Positions 1 through 7,619 of a stretch of 16,960 nt of DNA are shown piece by piece. Position 1 is the first letter of the stretch. Each line of letters begins with the position of its first letter. The position numbers and the translations under genes are program-made. Below the pieces are notes generated by a model. That model saw only the letters and a program-made list of their open reading frames with translations, made no database searches and was not told the origin of the DNA. This stretch comes from JAHFRG01 sp036522275. GTDB taxonomy: Bacteria; Pseudomonadota; Gammaproteobacteria; Burkholderiales; JAHFRG01. The stretch covers positions 1 through 16,960 of the forward strand of contig DATDGC010000090.1 of assembly GCA_036522275.1 (NCBI GenBank), in the 5' to 3' direction.

Positions 1-205
1 CCTTCCCGCTCCACGCTACGCGAGTCCGAGTCCGGAGCGCTTGTCCCTGCGGTCTGCTTTGTCGCTCGGCTTGTGAAGGGGGGTCAACCATTCACTGCGC
101 CTCGCTTCGCGCATCCCATCCCGGAAAGCCGCCGTCGCAACCGCGTGGGATTTAATCAGAGGTTCCTTTAAGATTAAACCGCTAGTTTATAGAAGCCTGC
201 TTTAC
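1..205. other. Upstream flank of chrA, no gene recognised
   Basis: No gene, RNA or mobile element is recognised here. One plus-strand frame is open from the left edge to a TAA at 169-171 (56 codons), but its arginine-, proline- and serine-rich translation matches no family I know and has no start inside the window. A short inverted repeat (ATCCCA near 112-117 and TGGGAT near 146-151) is too weak to call a terminator. The last 40 bases are more AT-rich and may carry the chrA promoter, but no -35/-10 pair stands out. Confidence 0.4.
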
Positions 206-1558
206 ATGGACATACCTCCCGAGTCTGCGCCGACACGAATAACAATCGCCGAGGCATTCCGCTACTGGCTCAAGCTGGGCTTCATCAGCTTTGGCGGGCC
301 AGCCGGGCAAATCGCCATCATGCACCAGGAGCTGGTGGAAAAGCGCCGCTGGATTTCCGAGCGGCGATTCCTGCATGCGCTCAACTACTGCATGCTGCTG
401 CCTGGCCCCGAAGCGATACAGCTGGCGATTTACATCGGCTGGCTCCTGCACAAGACACCGGGCGGGATCGTCGCGGGCGTGCTGTTCTTTTTGCCTTCGC
501 TGTTTATCCTGATCGCGCTCACCTGGATTTATCTGGCGTTCGGCAATGTGTCCCTGGTAGCGGGACTATTTTACGGCATCAAACCGGCGGTGACGGCAAT
601 CGTGGTATTCGCCGCCTATCGCATCGGCTCGCGCGCGCTCAAAAACGCCTGGCTCTGGCTTATCGCCGCCTCCGCTTTCATAGCCATTTTCGCATTTAAA
701 GCGCCCTTCCCTTACATCGTGTTGGGCGCGGGCATCATCGGTTATTTCGGCGGGCGCCTGGCGCCGGATAAATTCGCAACCGGCGGCGGGCATGTCGGCA
801 CGGAGAAGAGCTTCGGCCTCGCCATCATTGACGACGATACGCCGACGCCGGAACATGCGCGCCTGAGCTGGCCGCGTTTGGCTTATTACAGCGTGGTCGG
901 CCTTAGCTTGTGGGGCGGGGCGATGGCCATACTTGCAGCTCTCTATGGCTGGGAGGGAACGCTCACGCAAATGGGCTGGTTCTTCACCAAGGCGGCGCTG
1001 CTCACTTTCGGCGGCGCGTATGCAGTCTTGCCCTATGTCTACCAAGGCGGCGTCGAGCATTATCACTGGCTCACCGCGGCGCAAATGATAGATGGCCTGG
1101 CGCTGGGTGAGACTACTCCCGGGCCGCTCATCATGGTGGTAGCGTTTGTCGGCTTTGTCGGCGGCTGGACCAAGGAATTGTTCGGTCCGGGCACACAGTT
1201 TATCTCGGGCGCAATCGCTGCAACTGTGGTGACCTATTTTACTTTTTTGCCGTGTTTTCTCTTTATCCTGCTGGGCGGCCCGTTTATCGAAACCACCCAC
1301 GGAGACATCAAGTTCACCGCCCCGCTCACCGGAATCACTGCCGCAGTAGTAGGCGTAGTGCTGAACCTCGCCCTATTCTTCGCTTATCACGTGCTGTGGC
1401 CGCAAGGCTTTAGCGGGATGTTCGAGTGGCCGCTGCTCATAATCGGTCTGGCCGCTGCGGTGGCGCTGTTTCGCTACAGAGTCGGCATTATTCCGGTAAT
1501 TGGCGGCTGTGCCGCAGCCGGGCTCGTCTATACGCAAATTCAAGCTTTGCTTGGCTGA
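206..1558 (+). CDS. chrA: ChrA-family chromate transporter
   Basis: This inner-membrane transporter belongs to the CHR family, whose characterised members export chromate. The 450-residue protein has the standard long-chain architecture of two homologous halves, each beginning with a family signature. The N-terminal half has FISFGGPAGQI at about 26-36 and LLPGPEA at 64-70. The C-terminal half has LLTFGGAYAVLPYV at about 265-278 and GETTPGPL at 301-308. A polar linker at about 185-222 separates the halves, and multiple hydrophobic segments surround the motifs. The length is normal for a two-domain ChrA. The start is the first ATG in frame; AGAAG at 191-195 is a weak possible ribosome site. No chrB regulator is adjacent. 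The gene ends 2 bases before the convergent protease gene. Chromate as substrate is inferred from the family; some CHR proteins have no tested substrate. Confidence 0.93.
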   Translation: MDIPPESAPTRITIAEAFRYWLKLGFISFGGPAGQIAIMHQELVEKRRWISERRFLHALNYCMLLPGPEAIQLAIYIGWLLHKTPGGIVAGVLFFLPSLFILIALTWIYLAFGNVSLVAGLFYGIKPAVTAIVVFAAYRIGSRALKNAWLWLIAASAFIAIFAFKAPFPYIVLGAGIIGYFGGRLAPDKFATGGGHVGTEKSFGLAIIDDDTPTPEHARLSWPRLAYYSVVGLSLWGGAMAILAALYGWEGTLTQMGWFFTKAALLTFGGAYAVLPYVYQGGVEHYHWLTAAQMIDGLALGETTPGPLIMVVAFVGFVGGWTKELFGPGTQFISGAIAATVVTYFTFLPCFLFILLGGPFIETTHGDIKFTAPLTGITAAVVGVVLNLALFFAYHVLWPQGFSGMFEWPLLIIGLAAAVALFRYRVGIIPVIGGCAAAGLVYTQIQALLG

Positions 1559-1560
1559 TG

Positions 1561-2985
1561 CTATTGCTTGCGCGCATCCGCCTCGAGCGCGCGCAGTTCC
1601 TTGAGCCTGGCTTCGACTGCGGAGAGCTGGTAAAAATCGCCATCGCCGCTTTTCTGTGCGATCTGCAACTGCTCGACTGCGCCCCGCAGATTGCCCAATA
1701 GATAATAGGCTTCGGCCTGTGATTTATGCTGGAGCAGTTTTTTATCAAGCACGGCATAGCTTTTCGCCTGCAGCAGATAAAGATTGTAGTCCTGGGGATA
1801 AAACTGCAACTTGTCGGAAATGAGCTTGAGTGCATCTTGCGGCTGACGGTTTTGCAGGAACGCTTCGCAGCTGGCGTAGACCAGCGGCCGGTATTGCGGG
1901 TAGCTTTTCAGCGCCGCGCTGTAAATGGCCGCCGCTTCCGCGGTTTTGCCGCCCGCCGATTTAAGCTGTCCGGCCAGAACTTCAATCAAGGGGCTGGGCT
2001 GCGCGATTTTACGCATTTGCGTGAACTCCTGCTCGGCGCGCTCGAGGTTGCGAGCGCGTATCAACGCAATCGCCAGCCCGAAGTGTTGCGCCGCTTCGTT
2101 TGTGTATTTTTTTTCCTGCAGGCTGTTTTCGAAATAGGCGATCGCGTCTTTCGGCGATTCCTCCTGGGCACGCAGCCGCGCGCGCAGAAACTGGAACTCC
2201 TGGCTGTCGGTGACCTGCCGGTATTGCATGCTCTGCACGCGGTTCTGCATATCGGCAATCCGTTCAAAGGTGAGCGGGTGAGTGCGCAGGTAGCTTGGTG
2301 CATTACCTTCAGCAAAGCGTGTGGCTTTCTGCAGGTGTTCGAAAAATACCGGCATGGCGCGTACGTCAAAACCTGCCTTGTCCAGCCTCTGCAATCCGAT
2401 GCGATCCGCCTCCTGCTCATGCTCGCGGGTAAAGTTGAGCTGGTTCTGCACCGCCATGGCCTGGGTACCGACGATCGCCGCTTGCGAGATTTGCGGGTTG
2501 TAGCGTGCCGCGAGGATGGCTACCGCGATGCCCGCCAGTGAAGTGGCAAGCGTCTGCTTCTGCGTTGCAAGGATGCGCGCGATGTGGTGCTGGGTCACGT
2601 GTCCGCTTTCGTGCGCCAGCACCGAGGAGAGTTCGGACTCACTCTGCGTGAGGAGAATCAGGCCGGTGTTGACGCCGATGAAGCCACCGGGCAGCGCAAA
2701 TGCGTTGATCTCGTTGTCGCGGATGGCGAACACCTCGAGGCTGGTCTTCGAATCGTCGCCGCTGGAAACGAGGCGGTAACCCAGATTGGTGAGATATTCG
2801 TTAAGCGGCGGGTCGTTAAGATAGCTCGGGTCGGCGCGGATCTCGCGCATGATGCTCTCGCCGAGTTGCCGCTCCTGCAGTGGTGAAAGAGTGGTTTGCG
2901 AGGCCTCTCCCAGCTCCGGCAAGCCGTCCGCCAGCGCACGCGGCATGAGCAAGAACAGCAAGATGATTAGATAGCTTAAACGCAT
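1561..2985 (-). CDS. bepA: BepA-like periplasmic M48 metalloprotease with TPR tail
   Basis: This is a zinc metalloprotease of peptidase family M48, resembling E. coli BepA (YfgC), which degrades or chaperones misfolded outer-membrane proteins such as LptD. The 474-residue length is close to BepA. Residues 1-19 form a signal peptide ending in a likely ALA-D cleavage site. The HExxH zinc site is HESGH at 125-129, and the third zinc ligand is probably Glu192 in the EQEAD motif. The RTHPL motif around His236 matches the position of the regulatory histidine described for BepA. The C-terminal half (about 265-460) is alpha-helical and TPR-like. The start ATG has no clear Shine-Dalgarno. The gene is divergent from moaC, with 53 bases between starts that must hold both promoters. 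Family and location are clear; the exact BepA role is inferred. Confidence 0.9.
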   Translation of the reverse strand: MRLSYLIILLFLLMPRALADGLPELGEASQTTLSPLQERQLGESIMREIRADPSYLNDPPLNEYLTNLGYRLVSSGDDSKTSLEVFAIRDNEINAFALPGGFIGVNTGLILLTQSESELSSVLAHESGHVTQHHIARILATQKQTLATSLAGIAVAILAARYNPQISQAAIVGTQAMAVQNQLNFTREHEQEADRIGLQRLDKAGFDVRAMPVFFEHLQKATRFAEGNAPSYLRTHPLTFERIADMQNRVQSMQYRQVTDSQEFQFLRARLRAQEESPKDAIAYFENSLQEKKYTNEAAQHFGLAIALIRARNLERAEQEFTQMRKIAQPSPLIEVLAGQLKSAGGKTAEAAAIYSAALKSYPQYRPLVYASCEAFLQNRQPQDALKLISDKLQFYPQDYNLYLLQAKSYAVLDKKLLQHKSQAEAYYLLGNLRGAVEQLQIAQKSGDGDFYQLSAVEARLKELRALEADARKQ

Positions 2986-3038
2986 GATGCTATGATAAAA
3001 CTTTTCACGCAGAGTTCCTAATCGGCGCCTACAATTTT

Positions 3039-3548
3039 ATGGCCAAAAAACTCACGCATTTCGATGCAATAGGCCAGGCGAGCATGGTGGATGTGGCGGA
3101 AAAAGACGAAACTCGCCGTATTGCGCGCGCTTGCGGCAGAATTGTCATGCTTCCCGCAACGCTCAAGAAAATCCTCGCGGGCAGCGCCAAGAAAGGCGAT
3201 GTGCTGGGAGTCGCGCGGATTGCCGCAATCCAGGCGTCAAAGCGCGTTTCAGAACTGATACCGCTATGCCATCCCCTCGCTGTAACCAAGGTTGCGGTGG
3301 ACTTCAGCGTGGACCAGGCAAATGCCGCGGTGGAATGCGTGGCGACGGCGGAAACCGTGGGACGCACCGGCGTGGAGATGGAAGCGCTCACCGCGGTGAG
3401 CGTGGGCTTGCTGACGATCTACGATATGTGCAAGGCGGTAGACCGCGGCATGCGCATGGAAGGCATCCGCCTGCTGCACAAACAAGGCGGCAAATCCGGG
3501 CTGTGGCGGGCCGACGAACTCAAGGTCGTTAGGCGTGACAAATCCTAG
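3039..3548 (+). CDS. moaC: Cyclic pyranopterin monophosphate synthase MoaC
   Basis: MoaC acts with the radical-SAM enzyme MoaA in the first step of molybdenum cofactor synthesis. It converts the MoaA product 3',8-cyclo-7,8-dihydro-GTP to cyclic pyranopterin monophosphate in the cytoplasm. The protein is 169 residues, close to the usual 160 or so. The family signatures are intact: SMVDV at 15-19, SELIPLCHPL at 71-80, TGVEMEALTAVSVG at 110-123 and IYDMCKAVD at 127-135. Asp129 and Lys132 fall where the catalytic Asp and Lys of E. coli MoaC lie. The start ATG is the first in frame; no Shine-Dalgarno is visible in the short leader shared with the divergent protease gene. No other moa gene lies in the window. 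Molybdoenzymes are common in sulfur oxidisers, but a link to the neighbouring sox genes is only suggestive. Confidence 0.97.
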   Translation: MAKKLTHFDAIGQASMVDVAEKDETRRIARACGRIVMLPATLKKILAGSAKKGDVLGVARIAAIQASKRVSELIPLCHPLAVTKVAVDFSVDQANAAVECVATAETVGRTGVEMEALTAVSVGLLTIYDMCKAVDRGMRMEGIRLLHKQGGKSGLWRADELKVVRRDKS

Positions 3549-3776
3549 GCCGCAGGCGGACAACCATGGGGTTTCCTGCTGGCAATCGCGGCACCACGCG
3601 TACAAAGCGTCATACATCACCATGCCGTGTTCCAACATTTCCTGATCATTTGTGAAATTAACGGTGAACCAATTTACCCGGGGGGAACAAATTTTCTAGC
3701 GGGTGCCCATGATCCGGGATTTACGATACCATTATGAGGGTTTAACTGCTTTTTATTCCCGTATACGAACAGGTTT
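3549..3776. promoter_or_regulatory. moaC-soxY intergenic region, presumed soxY promoter
   Basis: This 228-base gap holds no recognised gene. Its second half (about 3645-3776) is noticeably more AT-rich than the coding sequence and is the natural place for the soxY promoter. I see no convincing -35/-10 pair or operator palindrome. A weak AGG lies a few bases before the soxY ATG. No terminator hairpin is evident after moaC. Confidence 0.3.
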
Positions 3777-4238
3777 ATGGATCAACTGCGTAGGATCTTC
3801 ATGCAAAGCGCCGGTGCAATTGCCGCGGCATTTGTTGCCGGCCTTATCAAGCCGGTCAGCCTTTGGGCCGCCGCATGGAATAAACCGGCTTTTGAAGCCA
3901 GGGCGCTGGCCGATGCGCTGAAAGGCATTGGCGCAACCAACTCCACACCAAGCACTGACATCCTGATTAAGGCCCCCGACCTTGCCGAAAACGGCGCGCG
4001 GGTGCAGATCGAGGTAACCAGCAAAATTCCCGGCACGCAAACGATGGCAATCCTCGCGGAGAAAAACCCTTTCCCGCTGATTGCCAGCTTTGAGTTTGCC
4101 AACGGCGCGGAAGCGTTCGTTTCCACCTACATCAAAATGGGCGAATCGGCGAATGTTCGAGCCGTGGTGAACGCCGACGGCAAGATTTACACCGCAGCGA
4201 AAGAAGTCAAGGTGACCATTGGCGGCTGCGGCGCATAA
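3777..4238 (+). CDS. soxY: Thiosulfate oxidation carrier protein SoxY
   Basis: SoxY is the periplasmic carrier subunit of the Sox system. Sulfur intermediates are covalently attached to a cysteine on its flexible C-terminal arm and processed there by SoxAX, SoxB and SoxCD. The protein is 153 residues. It begins with a Tat-type signal containing the twin arginines Arg5-Arg6 (LRRIFMQ), followed by a hydrophobic stretch and likely cleavage around residues 31-35. The folded domain follows, with NPFPLIASF at 97-105 and an IYTAAKEVKVTIGG end. The carrier cysteine is Cys151. The terminus is GGCGA rather than the textbook GGCGG; cysteine and preceding glycines are intact, so the carrier should work. 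soxZ follows after an unusually wide 156-base gap. None of soxA, soxX, soxB or soxCD is in the window. Confidence 0.95.
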   Translation: MDQLRRIFMQSAGAIAAAFVAGLIKPVSLWAAAWNKPAFEARALADALKGIGATNSTPSTDILIKAPDLAENGARVQIEVTSKIPGTQTMAILAEKNPFPLIASFEFANGAEAFVSTYIKMGESANVRAVVNADGKIYTAAKEVKVTIGGCGA

Positions 4239-4394
4239 TATGCACAAATCGCACCTAACCCACCCCAGCTTTGTTGGAGACCGCTCGCAAATGCTCATTT
4301 ACTTCCGTGTAAACTCCGCTTTGCTCGCGGCCTCCGCCTCGCTGGAGCGGCTTATGCATCAATTTGTGATTATTTTCATATGAGGACACGCTAA
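4239..4394. repeat. Repeat-like, hairpin-rich spacer between soxY and soxZ
   Basis: soxY and soxZ normally lie almost touching, but here 156 bases separate them. The part at about 4284-4350 does not look like protein-coding DNA. It contains a small palindrome (TTTAC at 4298-4302, GTAAA at 4309-4313, six-base loop). It also has a GC-rich run with CTCC at 4332-4335 pairing with GGAG at 4344-4347. The wording resembles short intergenic repeats I recall from betaproteobacterial genomes, but no second copy lies in this window, so the repeat identity is inferred. The end of the spacer is AT-rich and supplies the soxZ ribosome site (GAGGA at 4382-4386). Confidence 0.35.
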
Positions 4395-4715
4395 ATGGCT
4401 GAGGCAATGAAAATCCGGGCGCAAATGCAAGGCGAAATCGCCGATATCAAGGTGCTCTTCAGCCACCCCATGGAAACCGGCCAACGCAAGGACGCCCAAG
4501 GCGAAGCAATCCCGATTCACTTCATCAAGCAGGTGACAGCCACACTCAACGGCAAGATAGTGCTGGATGCGCAATGGAGCCAGGGAATAGCCAGGAATCC
4601 TTTCCTCGGCTTCAAAATCAAGGGTGCCAAAGCCGGTGATAAAGTCAGCGTAAGCTGGGCCGACAACAAGGGCGAAGCCAATTCCATCGAGACCACCATT
4701 GCCGCAGCAAACTGA
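4395..4715 (+). CDS. soxZ: Thiosulfate oxidation carrier protein SoxZ
   Basis: SoxZ is the partner of SoxY; the heterodimer carries the sulfur substrate through the periplasmic Sox cycle. The 106-residue, all-beta protein has the family's typical length. It shows the typical HPMETG motif at 24-29, HFIKQV at 42-47, and the NPFLGFKIKG segment at 68-77 followed by the GDKVSVSWADNKG end. It has no signal peptide, as expected, because SoxZ is co-exported with the Tat substrate SoxY. The start is well supported by GAGGA at 4382-4386, eight bases before the ATG. The last 17 bases overlap the start of the downstream membrane protein in another frame, which suggests translational coupling to the glycan locus. 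Confidence 0.96.
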   Translation: MAEAMKIRAQMQGEIADIKVLFSHPMETGQRKDAQGEAIPIHFIKQVTATLNGKIVLDAQWSQGIARNPFLGFKIKGAKAGDKVSVSWADNKGEANSIETTIAAAN

Positions 4716-5658
4716 CCCACTGCCGCGGGAAAATCTCTTAAAATTCCTGAAAAATGCCTGGCTCGTGCTGTTTGTGCTGGCGAGCCTGACATTTGTATTC
4801 AATTATTTTCAGCAGCAGTCCGATAAGTTTACGGCACCGCTGCAGTTTTCCGCGCCATACCTCGCCATCGCCGTGGCGTTACAGATTGTTTTCTGGATCA
4901 ATGCCGCATGGTGTTGGGGCAAAATCATCTCGCTCACTACATCCGTAAAACTACCTCTGCTGGTGAGCGTTTCACATCTTGCTTTGACTACGCTGGGAAA
5001 ATATTTTCCGGGGAAGGTATGGGGCATGGCGGCGCGCGCAACACTTATGAAGCAACAAGGCATTCGCATCAACAGCACTCTGCTCGCAACTTTCCATGAA
5101 CAGGTAATTTTTCTGCATGCCGCTGTTATTTTATCCTGTGTTCTGCTGGCGGTTCTTGTCAGGACAGAATGGGCGTGGGCAATAGGCTTGCTGGGGATGG
5201 TCAGCATTCCTGTAGTCATGCTGTCCCAAGTCTATATGGTCAGACTATTTAATTTCCTGGCGCCCAAACTCTGGTTTAAAGACCAATTCGAAAGCTGGCG
5301 GAGTATTCCGAAAAAAAGCTATATTTTATTGTTGCTGGCGTATATGGGAGTATGGCTCTTGAGCGGGCTGGGCTTTGCCAGCATTTACTTCACTTTTTTC
5401 GGCGCCGACCTCAACGCTGAACTGCTTTTTGCGATGCTGCTTGCCAACGCAGTAGGTAATACCCTGGGCTTTCTTGCGCTGTTTGCGCCTGGCGGGATCG
5501 GCGTCAGAGAGGCGGTGGCAAGCGGGATTCTTGCCGGATTTATTCCGCTCAATGATGCAATCATGCTGAGCCTGCTATTCCGGCTATGGTTGACATTGTC
5601 CGAACTGCTGGGTGCGTTGACTTTACTGTGGCCCGGCATCAGATCATTCAGGGTGTAA
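4699..5658 (+). CDS. Flippase-like membrane protein (LPG_synthase_TM family)
   Basis: This 319-residue integral membrane protein belongs to the lysylphosphatidylglycerol synthase transmembrane / flippase-like family (Pfam PF03706 type). Members act in lipid or polyprenyl-linked sugar metabolism, but most are uncharacterised. Recognisable features are LGKYFPGKVW at about 99-108, a family hallmark (K-Y-x-P-G-K), and FAPGGIGVREA at about 262-272. Roughly seven to eight hydrophobic segments span the protein. It lacks the cytosolic aminoacyl-transfer domain of full MprF, so lysine transfer to lipid is not expected. The best start is TTG 4699, inside soxZ; the nearby ATG at 4754 is out of frame. 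The context of epimerase and glycosyltransferase genes suggests a role in a glycolipid or polysaccharide pathway. The specific substrate is unknown. Confidence 0.8.
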   Translation: MPQQTDPLPRENLLKFLKNAWLVLFVLASLTFVFNYFQQQSDKFTAPLQFSAPYLAIAVALQIVFWINAAWCWGKIISLTTSVKLPLLVSVSHLALTTLGKYFPGKVWGMAARATLMKQQGIRINSTLLATFHEQVIFLHAAVILSCVLLAVLVRTEWAWAIGLLGMVSIPVVMLSQVYMVRLFNFLAPKLWFKDQFESWRSIPKKSYILLLLAYMGVWLLSGLGFASIYFTFFGADLNAELLFAMLLANAVGNTLGFLALFAPGGIGVREAVASGILAGFIPLNDAIMLSLLFRLWLTLSELLGALTLLWPGIRSFRV

Positions 5659-5665
5659 GAAGGCG

Positions 5666-6772
5666 ATGATTTCCTGTTTCATCGGCACCCGTGCGCAACT
5701 GATAAAAATGGCGCCGGTGATCCTGGAGATTGAAAGGCGCAGGCTGCCGTTCAGCCTGGTGCTCACCGGACAGCATGAAGAAACGATGGAACGGCTGCTG
5801 AACGATTTTGGCATTCACACACAGCGCAGTTATTTGTATCAGGGAAAAGAAATCACAGGTATTGCGCAAATGGGTATCTGGTTCGTGCGCTGCTTATGGA
5901 AATGCCTGCGTGAAACGGATAAGTTTGTTCCAGGTTCGGGCGTGAATAACGTCATGCTGGTCCACGGCGACACATTGTCGACGCTTCTCGGGGCGGTTGT
6001 CGGCAAACTGAGAGGCCTAACGGTAGCGCATATCGAGGCCGGGTTGCGATCCGGCAATATTTTTCATCCATTTCCCGAAGAGCTAACCCGCCGCGCAGTT
6101 TTCAGGTTGTCCGATCTGGCTTTTTGCCCGGGGAAATGGTCCTATAACAACATGGAAAAATACTCCGCGAGGCGGATTAATACCGGAGACAACACGCTGC
6201 TCGATGCGCTTGCAATCGCGCTCGCCGCGCCGCAAAAAATCGACGCGCCTTACGCGGAAAAAACCTACGGCGTCGTGTCCATCCATCGTTTTGAGAACAT
6301 CTTCAGCCGGCGGCGGCTGGCCCGCATCATCCACCTGCTTGAAAAGGCTGCTGCGCAACATCCGCTGGTTTTTGTCCTGCACCCGGCAACGCGGAAAAAA
6401 TTGAACCAGTTCGATATGCTGACACGTCTCGAATCCAACGCGCGCATCAAGCTGCTGCCGCGCATGGGGTATGTGGAGTTCGTCCAGATTATTCAGCGCG
6501 CCCGCTTTGTGATCACCGACGGCGGCAGCAACCAGGAAGAGCTGTCGTATCTGGGCATCCCCACCCTTCTCATGCGCAAGGCAACCGAACGGCAAGAGGG
6601 GCTTGCTACCACGGCAATCCTTTGCGCTTATAATGAACAAATACTCGAGCGGTTCCTGCGGGATTTGCCCAGCTTATCCTCCGTCAAGCCTCGTATAAAC
6701 TCCGACTCGCCATCAAAAATAATCGTTGACCACCTTGGGCCTTACACCCCGCCATCTCCACCCGGTATTTGA
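5666..6772 (+). CDS. UDP-N-acetylglucosamine 2-epimerase family protein (WecB-like)
   Basis: WecB-type enzymes are cytoplasmic and interconvert UDP-GlcNAc and UDP-ManNAc (or related sugars), supplying surface glycans. The 368-residue protein shows the GT-B type epimerase signatures in order. These are FIGTRAQLIKMAPV at 5-18, HGDTLST at 100-106, HIEAGLRSGN at 122-131, PFPEE at 135-139, SIHRFEN at 205-211 and TDGGSNQEELSYLGIP at 284-299, ending in MRKATERQEG. Asp102, Glu124, Glu138/139 and His207 match the catalytic residues of E. coli WecB. Two motifs deviate from classical WecB: GTRAQLIK replaces GTRPEAIK, and DGGSNQEE replaces DSGGIQEE. This suggests a subfamily that may use another sugar. 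The start ATG lies 7 bases after the upstream stop, with AGAAGG close before it. The TGA overlaps the next gene's ATG by one base. Confidence 0.88.
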   Translation: MISCFIGTRAQLIKMAPVILEIERRRLPFSLVLTGQHEETMERLLNDFGIHTQRSYLYQGKEITGIAQMGIWFVRCLWKCLRETDKFVPGSGVNNVMLVHGDTLSTLLGAVVGKLRGLTVAHIEAGLRSGNIFHPFPEELTRRAVFRLSDLAFCPGKWSYNNMEKYSARRINTGDNTLLDALAIALAAPQKIDAPYAEKTYGVVSIHRFENIFSRRRLARIIHLLEKAAAQHPLVFVLHPATRKKLNQFDMLTRLESNARIKLLPRMGYVEFVQIIQRARFVITDGGSNQEELSYLGIPTLLMRKATERQEGLATTAILCAYNEQILERFLRDLPSLSSVKPRINSDSPSKIIVDHLGPYTPPSPPGI

Positions 6773-7590
6773 TGAAATTCGAAGAATCCAGTTATTGGCG
6801 GCAACGGGTAACGCGGGACGCCGACCTCGGGGTGGTGGGACACCGGTCCCTGGGACGCGGCTACAACGAGTATATTTACCGGCGCAGAACCGAGTGCCTG
6901 CTGGAGGTTTTGCGCCGGCTGGACATAAAACCCTCCCAGTGTAAGGTGCTGGATCTCGGCTGCGGCAGTGGCTATTATGCGGCATTCTGGAAAGAGCTCG
7001 GCGTATCCGAACTGACGGGAATAGACCTATCAGATGCCAGCGTCAGCCTTCTGCGGGAGAGGTTCCCGGAATATACGTTCCTGCAGGCCGACCTCACTCA
7101 GGCGGATGCCGCCGCGCGCATAGGCGGTCCTTATTCAATTGTCACCCTGTTTGACGTCATTTATCACATCAGCGACGACACAGCAGCACTAAACGCGCTG
7201 AAAACCGCCGCCGGCGCGCTAAAGCCAACCGGAGTGCTGCTGTTGTTTGAGCAGCTCGTGCCAAAGGACTATTCCCTGCTGCCGCATGTGAAATTCCGGG
7301 GTAAAATGAACCACCTGGTTTTGCTCCAGGCGGCAGGGCTGGAAATTGTCAGCCGGCAACCGCTGTTTGTGTTTCTGGCCCCGCCCGTGTATGGGTTCAA
7401 GGCGATCGATATCGTGGTCTCGAGTCTGTACAAGATTATCGGTGTATTCATCAAGAACCGGGAAAGCGCCGGCAGGCGGCTGGGCAAAGCTGTTTACACG
7501 CTGGATCAGTTTCTCCTAAAAAAAGGGGTCGACTCACCCAATCATGAACTTATCGTGCTTAGGAAGCGCGCTTCCGGCGGGCCCGCGTAG
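6772..7590 (+). CDS. Class I SAM-dependent methyltransferase
   Basis: This 272-residue protein has a Rossmann-type SAM-binding fold. Motif I is VLDLGCGSGYY at 59-69, followed by the acidic loop LTGIDLSDAS at 81-90. FLQADLTQ at about 103-110 fits the adenine-contact strand, and FDVIYHISDD the catalytic-loop region. It also has a long C-terminal part with hydrophobic stretches (VFLAPPVYGF, VVSSLYKIIGVF) that may lie against the membrane. The ATG at 6772 shares one base with the epimerase stop (TGATG), a sign of coupled translation; a TTG one codon earlier is possible but less likely. The acceptor cannot be read from the sequence; a sugar or glycolipid is plausible given the neighbours. Confidence 0.85.
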   Translation: MKFEESSYWRQRVTRDADLGVVGHRSLGRGYNEYIYRRRTECLLEVLRRLDIKPSQCKVLDLGCGSGYYAAFWKELGVSELTGIDLSDASVSLLRERFPEYTFLQADLTQADAAARIGGPYSIVTLFDVIYHISDDTAALNALKTAAGALKPTGVLLLFEQLVPKDYSLLPHVKFRGKMNHLVLLQAAGLEIVSRQPLFVFLAPPVYGFKAIDIVVSSLYKIIGVFIKNRESAGRRLGKAVYTLDQFLLKKGVDSPNHELIVLRKRASGGPA

Positions 7591-7619
7591 CCGACGCCTC
7601 TGCTGTAACGCCGTCTTGC

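Noticed and set aside
1..171. Open plus-strand frame from the left edge to a TAA at 169-171
   Set aside because: It has no start in the window, a low-complexity basic composition and no recognised family; it is too short to call a gene end.
566..1300. Long minus-strand open frame opposite chrA
   Set aside because: It is antisense to a clear ChrA, its translation is arginine/alanine-rich with no family signature, and the GC-biased codon positions of chrA explain the open frame.
1726..2541. 271-codon plus-strand open frame opposite the M48 protease
   Set aside because: It is a shadow of the protease codons; no domain is recognised, and the opposite strand carries HESGH and a full signal peptide.
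3030..3035. TACAAT just before the moaC ATG, a possible -10 box giving a leaderless mRNA
   Set aside because: There is no acceptable -35 at 16-18 bases upstream, and the predicted transcript start would fall within or after the ATG.
3264..3638. Minus-strand open frame covering the moaC 3' end and the first part of the following gap
   Set aside because: The intergenic portion reads oddly like protein (an AWCRDC segment), but most of the frame is antisense to moaC and no family is recognised. It might be a remnant, but this cannot be supported.
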